From Dipteronia dyeriana (taxonomy: Eukaryota; Streptophyta; Magnoliopsida; Sapindales; Sapindaceae), in contig CM065301.1 in assembly GCA_032871835.1 (NCBI GenBank), forward strand, positions 31,318,405 through 31,382,404: DNA of 64,000 bases. Direction: 5' to 3'. The notes below the pieces were generated by a model that did no database searches, was not told where the DNA came from, and worked only from the letters and a program-made list of their open reading frames with translations. The translations under genes were made by a program, and so were the position numbers. Within the stretch, counting starts at the first letter, position 1. Each line of letters begins with the position of its first letter. Shown here piece by piece: positions 54,842-64,000 of this stretch.

Positions 54842-55464
54842 TGTAGGGAAAAAACGGTTTAGAAACGTAACGGAAGCGTGAGAAAAAACGAGATTAGAGT
54901 TTGCGTATAAATAAAAAATTTCCCTTTTGGAGAACCTTAACCCTAGATTAATTGATGTATATAAAAGTATCATACCTTTTTCGTATGACGATTGAACAAG
55001 CTCCGAATTGATTCCTCAAGATCTTCCAATCCAATCACGAACGTGAATCACCTTGGAGTGTGGGCTCCCTTTCTTTAAATTGTATTCCTAAGGATGGATA
55101 CAAAGCAAATATCTTTTCTTTGTTAGTTACAAATATCCTCCAAGAGAAAAATCCAAGAACGTCCAATCACTTATGAGTTATCAATCAATTTAATTGAAAC
55201 TCGCGTGAACCTTGATTCAATGTTGTACACAAAACCCTTTTGATGTAAAGGATACTAGTGTACTATCGAAAACAAAAACATTCCCCTTTTTTCTCTACTT
55301 GGCCGAATTCACACACTATTGATTAGAGATGATCGAATTTTGTCTAGAGTAAAATCAGATTTTTTCTCCCTCAAAATTCCTATGATGGCCGAAACTTTCT
55401 CTTTCTAAAATATAGCTTGGCCGAAATCACCTCTAATTGCCTTAGGGCTGGTTGAATTTATCAT

Positions 55465-55519
<55 letters not shown>

Positions 55520-57353
55520 TTCATAAATCCTTTCCTAAGAAGGATTCACTTGGTTGGCAAGAATCCTTTCCTTAGGTGGATTTATTTGGTAGTTAGAATC
55601 CTTATCTAGAAGGAAATCTATCCTATCCTATATTATACATGTGATGAACGAAATTCCCTTGTTTGAAGTAGATTAGGAGTGTTTAATCTCTCCTAATAAA
55701 GATTACTTGATGGACAAGAATCCTATCCTTAGGTAGATTAACTTGGTGGTTATGAATCCTTTTCAAATAAGAATTCTACCAGTAAGTAGTTTTACTTGGT
55801 GACCAAGAATCCTTTTCCAAAAAAATTTATTTCCTACACCAAGACTCCTAATCCTACTCAATAGTGTGTTTGTAACCATATTAAAGACTTCCTAATTTGA
55901 TTAGATAAATAACTCATTTTATTTATCTACTTATCAAATATAGTCAAAAACATTAACTATACTACCAACAATAGTATAGTTTTAGGAGACCATCTCCTAA
56001 TAGGAAAAGATTTTGACTTTTAATTAAATAATTAATTAATCAACAAATAAATTAATTTTCATTTAATTAAATAATAATAAAATAAAATAAAAATATTAAA
56101 GCTATTATCCATAGCCATTGCCGCCCATACCTAGTATAAAGGCCATATATTATTTTTCTCATTTTATTAAATCCTTGGGACCTAAATAAAAAGTCCACAT
56201 GTGAACTAGACCTATTCTTACAAAAAGAAACAAGTTCACATGCCTTATTACAATTTTAGATGGACCCCTATTGGTTCGGTAGAATATATCAAGTGATCCA
56301 TGCAAGTTCGTGTAGATTGGGGATCTTGGCGGGCTATCTAAATTTAAGCTCCAATAGACACAACCCAATCACAATGAACAAATGATTCACTTAGGTCCAA
56401 TCTATTTAATTTTAGTTCATTCCACTAAAGAACTAAAATTGAACTCTTAAATAAAGATAGAATAAGTTGATGTTACTCATTCATACCCTAGACAACCTTA
56501 TTGGAGAAAGTGTATCCTCGTGAAGAATACCAGTAATCGCCAAGAACTCATAGACCGCCTATAGCTCTCCAAGTTACCATATTTACTCATATGACCACAT
56601 TTTGAACTTGGATATTTTGACTTTTCCAGAAGCCATGTTTCAATAGACACTATTGAAAACTTAACGTTAAGATTTAATATCCAATACCTCAAAACATCCA
56701 TATGATGGTATTCTACTCTCATTCAATAAATGGAGCCACGATGTCCATATCTATAAATGAAGTCCTCTATCGATTAAAAAATTAATACCACCAAACTATC
56801 GAGGATAGACTTTGCTATATAATCTTACTCATTGATAGCTCAAATGACAACACTTGCAACCATAAGTCGATCCTTTATCTCAGGATTGAGATAGACTCTT
56901 CGATTGTCTTCAAATGAAAACTTTTATCCATTGATGGTTCTAGATAAAGTATTTTATTTTGATCCTATTCAATGCACCTAGTGCACTAGATTCTCTTGCC
57001 CAAAGACACATCACTTTGATGATTTTAGACTCATCATAACACATTTGATCCCACTCAAATGCTAGCAAAAGAATCTACAACTTTAACAAGATAAATGCGC
57101 CCAACCTTCTATCTTAAGTTATGAATATTATTCAAGACTAACTAAAGAATTGTGTCTACCTCATACATATCTAGATGTATGAACAATTCTTCTTTTCTCG
57201 TAGTCTTTTGACCTTATGATTATTTACTTTTGACAATTATAATAATTAAACTATAAATGCTATAAGATTTGTTAGACTAGAAATCACTTTATTCATATGA
57301 AAAGATTGTTAATTACAATATTACACTCTTGCTATTGAGCATAATCCTAACAA
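54842..57353 (-). repeat. Element F 5' LTR (2512 bp)
   Basis: TGTAGGGAAAAAACGG to AATCCTAACA on the plus strand, the most complete LTR of this family in the window. It contains a TA run of 50 bp (55468-55517), the GAATCCTT-rich section (55560-55820) and the segment missing from the other LTR (55834-57041). The minus ORF at 56498-56722 recurs in the 26714-28055 copy but is a repeat shadow. Followed by the ACAAC duplication. Confidence 0.92.
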
Positions 57354-57358
57354 CAACC

Positions 57359-59339
57359 ACCAGCAAAAGCAAATCCACTATTTCAAAAAAGAGTTACACA
57401 CACAAGCAATCAGCACAAGCTCTCAAAGCTATCACTCTTACTCTACCCTTGAACCTAGTGATCTACTATACCGACTTCCTATCCCAGACCTCCTGTCTCT
57501 AGGAAGATTCCTTGATCACCAATCCGGATCCTCCTGACCCAAGGCAAGACTTCTTGCTCAACTATTCGAATCCTCCTGACTCTAATTGAGACTTCTTGCT
57601 TAGTTATCAGGATCTCTCCGATCCTAACTAAGGCTTCCCTACTTGACTATCCGGATCACCCTAATCCTAGCCAAGTCTTCTTGATCAAGTCAAAGCTTCA
57701 CTCACTTCAACAAGAGACTTTAACCTTTTACAAGGCAATGATCTAAGTGGATGCAAATGATGCAAACACAAACAAATAGAGCAAGTAGATCAAACACACT
57801 CTATAAACATGCAACTAGATAACTAGATAATGCTTTCAAAGATCAATCATAAATATATCTTGAAAACCTAAGCGTGTTATAAACTAAGAACTAGTAAAGA
57901 AAAATAGAGACACCAATTGTAAATGACCTAGTTCTTAGAAAATGAAATCAAGTCTAGAAATAAACAATCAATCACAAGAAAAAAAGATTTCTAGAGTCAA
58001 TTTCATGATTATCAAGTTTAACACAAATTATTCAATATCAACCAAATCTAGCTAAACTTGAAAAAACAATTGAACAAACCCCAACATGCAATCAAAATCA
58101 TCCTAGCCATACTTCTTAATCATATAATATTCATCAATGAAAAGATCAAAGAAGAAAACTAAGAAGAAGATGATTTTACCAACAAGGATGAAAATCACCA
58201 ACTGAAGATCTGATTACTTCGAAATATGTAGACATCCTTTGGTTCTGGAAATGCTTGGGGTTTGTATAAATCTTCAATACACTCGAAATAGGTTTTTGAA
58301 TCAAGTGATTCGGAGTAGAAATGAAGAAGTTATCACAAAAACAAAAATTAAAATGTTGACAGAAAAATTATGTACTTGTTCTTCAAATTCAATTTTCTCA
58401 ACTTCTAATGAATAAGAGGGAATGAGAGGATTAAAGAGAAACGAACCAAAAGACCAATTTGCCCTCATGCCTTAGTACCTCCCCAAGATGGCGCATGGGC
58501 ATCTTGGGGCATCAAGGCTTTGGGGCCTAGATGGCCACACGCCATCTCGGGAAGGTGCCCAAGTGATGGCTTATGCCATCACACCTCTTCCCTGGTGCTC
58601 CTCTCGCGTTCTTCGATCATTCTTTGGCCTCCAAACTCTGAATTTGAATCTGTTTGAAGATTATGAACCTAGACTCCCTCATAGACATAGAAATATAAGA
58701 TACTTAACCCAACAATTAAGAATTCGACTCAATATATGAAGATGAAGACAATGTATGCAACATGAGTTGAAAGTGTAGTATATTTTGACTTTGAACTCGA
58801 AATCAATAGTATGAGTAACCGAAATGACTGGAACTCAATCATGAAAAATCTAAGACTAAAATCAAGTTCAAGATCCATGTTATACAAAACATATAAACAA
58901 ACAAACACATTTCACACAAGAATTCAAACTACATAGAGACAGTCTCCAGTCATGCATTTTTCAAAACATGTTACTTTCATACCAATGCATGAGCATTCTA
59001 CTTCAAGTGTGTGAATGTGTTATACCAAATGATGTGCAATGATGTAGGGATACAAATGTATGATATGTGTGTGTGTGTGTGCATTTAATGGTGCATAACT
59101 ATGTAGGGACACATATGCATGAATTGTGTGTGTGTGCACCTACGCCTTGCAAGAGGAGGAAGAATCTTGATACCTTAGCATCCAAGTAAGCATATATCCT
59201 CTTGAAGATGAACTTTGCATGCGAAGTCGCTTTCCATCTTTGAAGCCTGATCTAATCAAGAACTACCTAAGCAACTAAGCAATATAAACAAAGAGCGTTT
59301 TGTTATGGAATCAAGCCAACATAAATCTAAAACCTAACA
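57359..59339 (-). repeat. Element D 5' LTR, second part
   Basis: Resumes after the ACAAC duplication and ends ACCTAACA. It contains four imperfect copies of a roughly 60-bp unit (57490-57690) with GACTTCTTGCT and ATCCGGATC/ATTCGAATC words. From 58151 on it matches 34105-35291. The GC-rich block at 58480-58600 and GT repeat at 59058-59130 are conserved in both copies. Confidence 0.88.
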
Positions 59340-59567
59340 GAGGTTCAATTGTGGTGCACTTAACAGCCTGTGGTTTTCCCATTTGAAGGGTTTCCACGTA
59401 AAGATCAAGTGTTCATTTTATTTCCGCATTTATTACACTTCTTTTATTATTGTGACTAGTTAGGGTATTTACATCTAATTGGCCATTAACAAAAATTGGG
59501 TAAAAATTTGATTAAAATCTATTCACCCTCCTCAAGATTAATATTATACACACCATAATTTGTTTCA
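59340..59567 (+). repeat. Element E LTR 3' end
   Basis: Matches the complement of 17691-17930 in element C: CAGCCTGTGGTTTTCCCATT, GGGTTTCCACGTA, TTTCCGCATTTATTACACTT, TATTCACCCTCCTC and a final TTTGTTTCA. Confidence 0.88.
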
Positions 59568-59581
59568 ATTGGTACTAGAGC
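59568..59581 (+). promoter_or_regulatory. Element E primer binding site
   Basis: ATTGGTACTAGAGC, the Met-tRNA primer site with one substitution (TAC for ATC context), right after the LTR. Confidence 0.88.
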
Positions 59582-59693
59582 GGGTTACTAGACATACATA
59601 GGTGATCCTTGCTCATTTTGGGGTGTTTTTCATTTTATGTGTTTGTGTTGATCATTCACACACTTGCATTCATTTCATTCATTCTTAAGCACA

Positions 59694-60805
59694 ATGAGTG
59701 GAAAGGGTGGCAACGAGGCCGCTTCTAGCACTAAACCTCATCTACTCACCGGGTTGAATTATAACTCTTGTAAAGGCAAGATGGAGTCGTACGTTTGTTA
59801 AATCCATGATATGGCATGGATGGTGGTTAAAGATGGCTACACACCACCGATGATGACTCCTACGGATGAAGGAGAGGATGCACTCAAGCCAAAGGCATAA
59901 TGGAACACACAAGAGTTTGAGGCATCAAAATGGAATAGGAAGTCAATGCATGCCTCTGTACAATAGATGAGAATCAATACAAGTTGGTTCAAAACACTAG
60001 GATAGCTAAGGAGGCATGGGATATCCTAGAGGTTTTACATGAGGGAACTGAAGTTGTTAAGGAATCAAAGCTTCAAGTTCTCCAAACTTAATTTGAGTTG
60101 CTTAGGATGGATGAGAACGAATGCTTCATTGACTTTGAAGTAAGGTGAATAGATATTGTAAACCAAAGTCATCAACTTGGTGACCCTTATTTGGATAAGA
60201 GGGTCAATCAAAAGATTATGAGATCTTTACCTGATAGATTTGAGTCCAATGTGATGCTTTTAGAAGAGAATAGTTCTTCTAAGGATATGAAGCCAAGTGA
60301 GGTGATTGGGAGGCTTCTAACTTATGAATCTAGGAAGTGTCCTACCTCCACACCTCCTAAAAAGCAAAAGGGAATTGCTTTGTAAGCCCTTAAAGATAAG
60401 AATAAAGAGATATATGGCTCAGATGAAGAAATGACCTTGTTGATGATAACGTTTAAGAAATTGTACAAGTCCGAGAAGAAAGGTTTCGGATCCAAGGGCC
60501 AAGACTTGAAGAAAAAGACTCCCTCCAAGAAATTTGAGTCTAGGCAAGAAAAGACCGAAAAGAAAGGGGTCTGATGCTATGAGTGTGGTGGGATAGGTCA
60601 CTTTGCCCCTGAATGTGCCAATCACAATGTCAAGAAAAAGGGAAAAGTGATGGCTGCCACATGGAGTGAAAGTGATAACTCCAACGAAGGAGATGAGTCT
60701 TTGGATGATAAAGAACCCAGGGCTAACTTTATAGCTTTTACATCTTCTCACAAGAGCAAAGGTGCTAGTGAAGAAGAGGATAAGAGTCAAGAGGAAAATG
60801 ACTGA
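59694..60805 (+). pseudogene. Element E gag
   Basis: The ATG at 59694 opens MSGKGGNEAASSTKPHLLTG, matching gag of C. Stops occur at about 59801 and 59898, and a frameshift near 59950. Later parts read LDKRVNQKIMRSLPDRFESN (60191 on) and the knuckle CYECGGIGHFAPEC (about 60574-60615), preceded by a TGA. The acidic tail (SDNSNEGDESLDD) follows. Confidence 0.88.
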
Positions 60806-60849
60806 AGTGATGATGGATCTTCATCACCATCCATAAATGGAAGTGTGGA

Positions 60850-61405
60850 TAAGATGGATTTCAAAGACTATATGGCCAAGTTTGAGAGTTCAAGGTTAAA
60901 GAACAAGGAAGAAATTAAGAGATTAAAGGAAGAAACCTAGAGTTCTCAACTTAAGTTGACCAACTAAGTGAAGAATTGGTGAGAACCATGAAGAGTGAAG
61001 ATAAGCTAAGAAAGGAGTTGGACTTATCTAAGAGGAGTAAAGAAAGGTTGAAGAAAGAGCTTGAAGATGCTAGAGAGTTGATGGTCAAGATGAACTCTAG
61101 CACTTTAAAATTTGACCACATGTTAGATGTTGGAAAGAGGCCAAGTGACAAGAAGAGGCTTGGGTTTGAAGATGACAAGATGTCCTCCAATCCAAGAAGA
61201 CCATATTTTTCAAGAGCATGAATCTCAATGAGTCTTCTACTTATCAATCACCTAGGAAAAAACTTGACCTAGAAGAGTGTTCAAGAAGTGCTCAAGTGAA
61301 TGTAGCATCGATAAGTCTATCTCAATCTCATCAAGTCAGAACTCCTCAGGCTAACTTCCCTAAGCCGAAAGCTCGTAAATGGAAGAAATCTATCATTGAA
61401 GCTTA
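60850..61405 (+). pseudogene. Element E gag-pol linker with coiled coil
   Basis: Open pieces 60976-61221 (DLSKRSKERLKKELEDAREL, then GKRPSDKKRLGFEDDKM) and 61218-61406 (NESSTYQSPRKKLDLEECSR). The same order as 16414-15827 in element C, with a frameshift at about 61195. Confidence 0.75.
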
Positions 61406-61499
61406 ACCAAGGAAGCAATCAAGTCTTTTTCAACAACAAAGAATGAGAGATCCTCAACAACAATCAAGACAACCACAAAGGCATGAGAAGGCTCCAATG

Positions 61500-63575
61500 C
61501 ATCCTCAAGGTTATGGTATGATTCCTAACTTCATTCCTACATGTCATTTTTGTGGTATTGATGGTCATATTCGACCAACTTGTTTTTGATATATTAAATT
61601 ATGTAGAATTGAAAGCATGATAGAGAAGAAAAAGGCTAAAGCCAAGATGCATGTCACTAGGAAAAATGAAACACTTTTGCGTGATCCTAGGACATCTAGA
61701 GCCCATGTCACATTGACCACTAGGGAAGAAACTGTTTCACCTTGGTGCACTAGAAGAGATGAACACTTTTGCCATGTTGCATAAATTGCCTTAAAGGCAA
61801 ATTCTTCTAATTTATGGTATTTGGATAGTGGGTGCTCTAGGCACATGATGGGAAACAAGAGCTTTTTTGAGACTTTTGTCATGGAGGAAGGAGGAAATGT
61901 CACTTTTGGTGATGGATCCAAGAAGAAAGTTATTGGGAAAGAAACCGTTTCCATTCCTGGATTACCCTTCTTATCTAATGCTTTATTTGTTGATGGCCTA
62001 AAAGGTAATTTGATAAGCATTTCACACTTAAGTGATGAAGGACTTTCCGTCTTATTTTCCAAAAAATGATTGCTCTATCCTATTGCCCAATGGACAAACC
62101 TTGTTAAAAGAAATAAGATCTAGTGACAATTGTTATTGTCTTGAAGCTAGTATAGTCTCTTGCAATGTATCCGAGGATGAGCAAATTGAGTTGTAGCATG
62201 AAAGACTTGGCCACATGAACTATCGGGATTTACGAATCTTAGATAAGTTCAATGTTGTGTGAGGCCTACCTAAGATTGGGAAGAAAGCCAATGGTGTTTG
62301 TGGACCTTTCCAACAAGGGAAACAAACCAAGAGTATGCATAAAAGGGCAAGTATCTCTCCACCAAGGAGCCTCTAGAGCTTCTCTACATGGATCTTATGG
62401 GTCCCATTCAAACTGAGAGTTTAGGTGGAAAGAGATACATTTTTGTTTGTGTAGATGATTTCTCTAGGTACACATGGACATATTTCCTTACAGAAAAATC
62501 CAAAACCTTTGACGAATTTAAAATGCTTTGTACTAAAATTTAAAATGAAATGAACTCAAACATTAAAAGAATTAAACAGATTAAGAGTGATCATGGGAAG
62601 GAGTTTGAGAATTCCCATTTTGAAAACTATTGTAATAGTCTAGGCATTTCTCATGAGTTTTCGGCTCCTAGGACACCTTAACAAAATGGAGTTGTTGAAA
62701 GGAAGAATAAGGTCCTTCAAGAGATGGCCCATGTGATGTTGCTTAGCAACAATGTCCTTAGGAACCTATGGGCCGAAGCTGTCAATACGGCATGCTACAT
62801 AGAAAATATAGTCTTTCTAAGGCCCTACACTAGGCAAACCTTCTATGAGTTATAGAAAGGTAGAAAGCCAAATGTTAGCTACTTCCACACTTTTGGAAGC
62901 AAATGTTACATTTTAAATGACCGTGATCAACTTGGAAAATTTGATACTAAGAGTGACGAGGGTATCCTTATTGGCTATGCCTTGAATAGTAGAGCCTATA
63001 GAGTTTTCAATTTGAAGACTCGAACTGTCATGGAATCATCCAATGTTGTCACTGATGATATAAGGCTCAAATCTAATGACCGTGAGGATGAGGTAGCTAT
63101 AGTTGATGACTCTCCCTTGGAAAAGGTTATGGAGACTCCTAATGTTGGAAAGTCTAATCTTGATGATGATATCACACAACCTATTGATAGAGTTCCTCTC
63201 TTGAACTCTAATGAACCCACTCTATGGGTTAGGAAACTCCATGATAAAGATGACATCATTGGAGAGGTTAATGAGGGTGTTAGAACTAGGCATCAAATGG
63301 CTAATTTAATTAGCTACACATGCTACACCTCTCAAATAAAACCCAAGAAGGTTGATGAAGCCTTAAATGATAAATTTTAGGTTCTTGCCATGCAAGAAGA
63401 GCTAACCAATTCGAAAGGAATGAGGTTTGGACTCTTGTTCCTAGACCTAAGATCACTAATGTGATAGGCACCAAGTGGGTCTATAGGAACAAATCCGATG
63501 AGGATGACAAAATTGTGCGAAACAAGGCTAGGCTTGTAGCACAAGGATACTCTTCAAGGAAGGTTAAACATAGGT
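61500..63575 (+). pseudogene. Element E pol: zinc knuckle, protease, integrase, RT start
   Basis: The knuckle [14 protein letters not shown] lies at 61543-61584. The protease site [16 protein letters not shown] is near 61821, open to 62069. GAG-preINT includes [20 protein letters not shown] (62200-62260), and the first integrase aspartate is in LYMDLMGPIQTESL. The second aspartate is in [13 protein letters not shown] (62586) and Glu in VVERKNKVLQE. 62982-63380 is the integrase-RT linker (PLEKVMETPNVGKSNLDDDI). RT stops after KARLVAQGY at about 63560. Many stops. Confidence 0.85.
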
Positions 63576-64000
63576 AATTTACCTTCAAGGTGCTTTGAGC
63601 ATGATCACGAACACGGCTAACCTAATATACCCTTACACGATTAATCCCCAACTTATGGTTTGTCAACGAAATAAGCCAATCAACCAACGAGGAACTTACA
63701 TAGGTTGTGGACTTTTTTTAAAAAACAAATTCCATGTTGTTTGCAACTTTTATAAAAATGACCAAATTGATCTTCACATTTTTCCAAGTGTCAAATTAGT
63801 CCTTCTAACTAAGTTCCGTCAGTCAACTTTAACTATGTAGGGGTAAAATTATACTTTACTTCTAAACAATATAATAATGACACATGCTCAGTTTTTTTAA
63901 CACGTGTATATTTTTGTTTATTTTATTTGTGGGTTTTGATTTTTTGAATAATTTTGATAATAGTGCTTGTATAATATTTTTTAAAAATAATTATATAAAA
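63576..64000. other. Inverted LTR-end fragment and unassigned repeat
   Basis: 63566-63690 resembles the LTR terminus of C in reverse (compare CGAAATAAGCCAATCAACC at 63668 with CGAAATGAGCCAATCAAC at 19254), so it is a diverged SIRE-type LTR end in minus orientation. From 63700 the AAATTGATCTTCACATTTTTCCAAGTGTC and CGTCAGTCAACTTTAAC phrases look like a dispersed repeat end. No credible gene. Confidence 0.45.

Larger units (their letters stand above)
39978..57353 (-). mobile_element. Element F: Ty1/copia LTR retrotransposon with long LTRs, interrupted by element B
   Basis: A minus-strand copia element flanked by a perfect ACAAC duplication (39973-39977 and 57354-57358). LTRs are 1262 bp (39978-41239, with a 1.2-kb deletion) and 2512 bp (54842-57353), TGTAGGG...CTAACA on the plus strand. 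The primer site is CTTGGTATCAGAGTC. Order on minus: degraded gag, protease end, integrase, RT, RNase H. Gypsy element B is inserted between RT and RNase H. F-family LTR parts also occur at 1-1062 and 26714-28055. I do not assign a copia lineage. Confidence 0.92.
34105..59339 (-). mobile_element. Element D: non-autonomous copia-type LTR element, SIRE-like gag, no pol
   Basis: A minus-strand element with a 5'-truncated left LTR (34105-35291), a body (35292-39693) with gag-like and zinc-knuckle ORFs but no RT, integrase or RNase H, and a right LTR (39694-39977 continued at 57359-59339, about 2265 bp) split by element F. The primer site is ATTGGTATCAAAGC (Met-type). The protein markers GKHPSDKRGLGY and CHFCNMVGHIRPRC link it to elements C and E. 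Its right end abuts element E LTR sequence; the left side is truncated against the MULE relic, so no target duplication can be checked. Confidence 0.85.
59340..63575 (+). mobile_element. Element E: SIRE-like copia fragment, plus strand
   Basis: The same family group as element C but in the opposite orientation: LTR end (59340-59567), primer site, gag, coiled-coil linker, zinc knuckle, protease, integrase and the start of RT, where it stops abruptly. Protein-level agreement with C is high over the whole length, but there are more than ten in-frame stops, so it is older. The 5' side of its LTR is lost at the element D junction. Confidence 0.9.

Noticed and set aside
56498..56722. 74-aa ORF that also occurs at 27344-27568
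   Set aside because: Recurs only because both lie in copies of the same F-family LTR; LTRs are not expected to code and no domain is visible.

Overview
The window looks like retrotransposon-dominated, AT-rich nuclear DNA of a flowering plant, probably a eudicot. The evidence is Ty1/copia elements primed by initiator-Met tRNA, Ty3/gypsy elements of the Tat type (a second RNase H and an antisense extra ORF), a Mutator-like transposase remnant, and foldback MITEs. I see no intact host gene, tRNA, rRNA or CRISPR array. The species cannot be told from the sequence. Lineage names are inferred from motifs, not from a tree.

Layout. (1) 1-1062 is the 3' half of a copia LTR of the family called F here. 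(2) 1340-6235 is a tandem segmental duplication whose two copies carry different MITEs and small TIR elements. (3) 6590-7385 is a possible minus-strand host-gene relic. (4) 7845-29472 is Tat-type gypsy element A (minus strand), interrupted by SIRE-like copia element C (9521-19288, perfect 5-bp target duplication) and by an F-family LTR fragment (26714-28055). (5) 29473-34104 is AT-rich DNA with a Mutator-type MITE, a 42/126-bp tandem array and the N-terminus of a MULE transposase. (6) 34105-63575 is a nest up to four deep: SIRE-like fragment E (plus strand) abuts non-autonomous SIRE-like element D (minus), whose 5' LTR is split by copia element F (39978-57353, minus, perfect 5-bp target duplication). 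F is itself split by gypsy element B (42006-50855, minus). (7) 63576-64000 holds an inverted LTR-end fragment and an unassigned repeat.

How the parts relate. A and B are cousins. Both carry, antisense to gag-pol, a gene-like unit with a conserved leader, a Transposase_28-like domain (Pfam PF04195, putative gypsy-type transposon), two GT-AG intron-like gaps at matching positions, a coiled-coil C-terminal region and a poly(A)-like signal. B has lost RT, RNase H and most of integrase but keeps gag, a protease remnant and this antisense gene. C, D and E share a SIRE-like gag/linker; D has no pol. All coding regions carry frameshifts or stops, so nothing here looks autonomous as it stands; C is closest to intact. 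Coordinates of intron and LTR borders come from comparing copies inside the window by eye.
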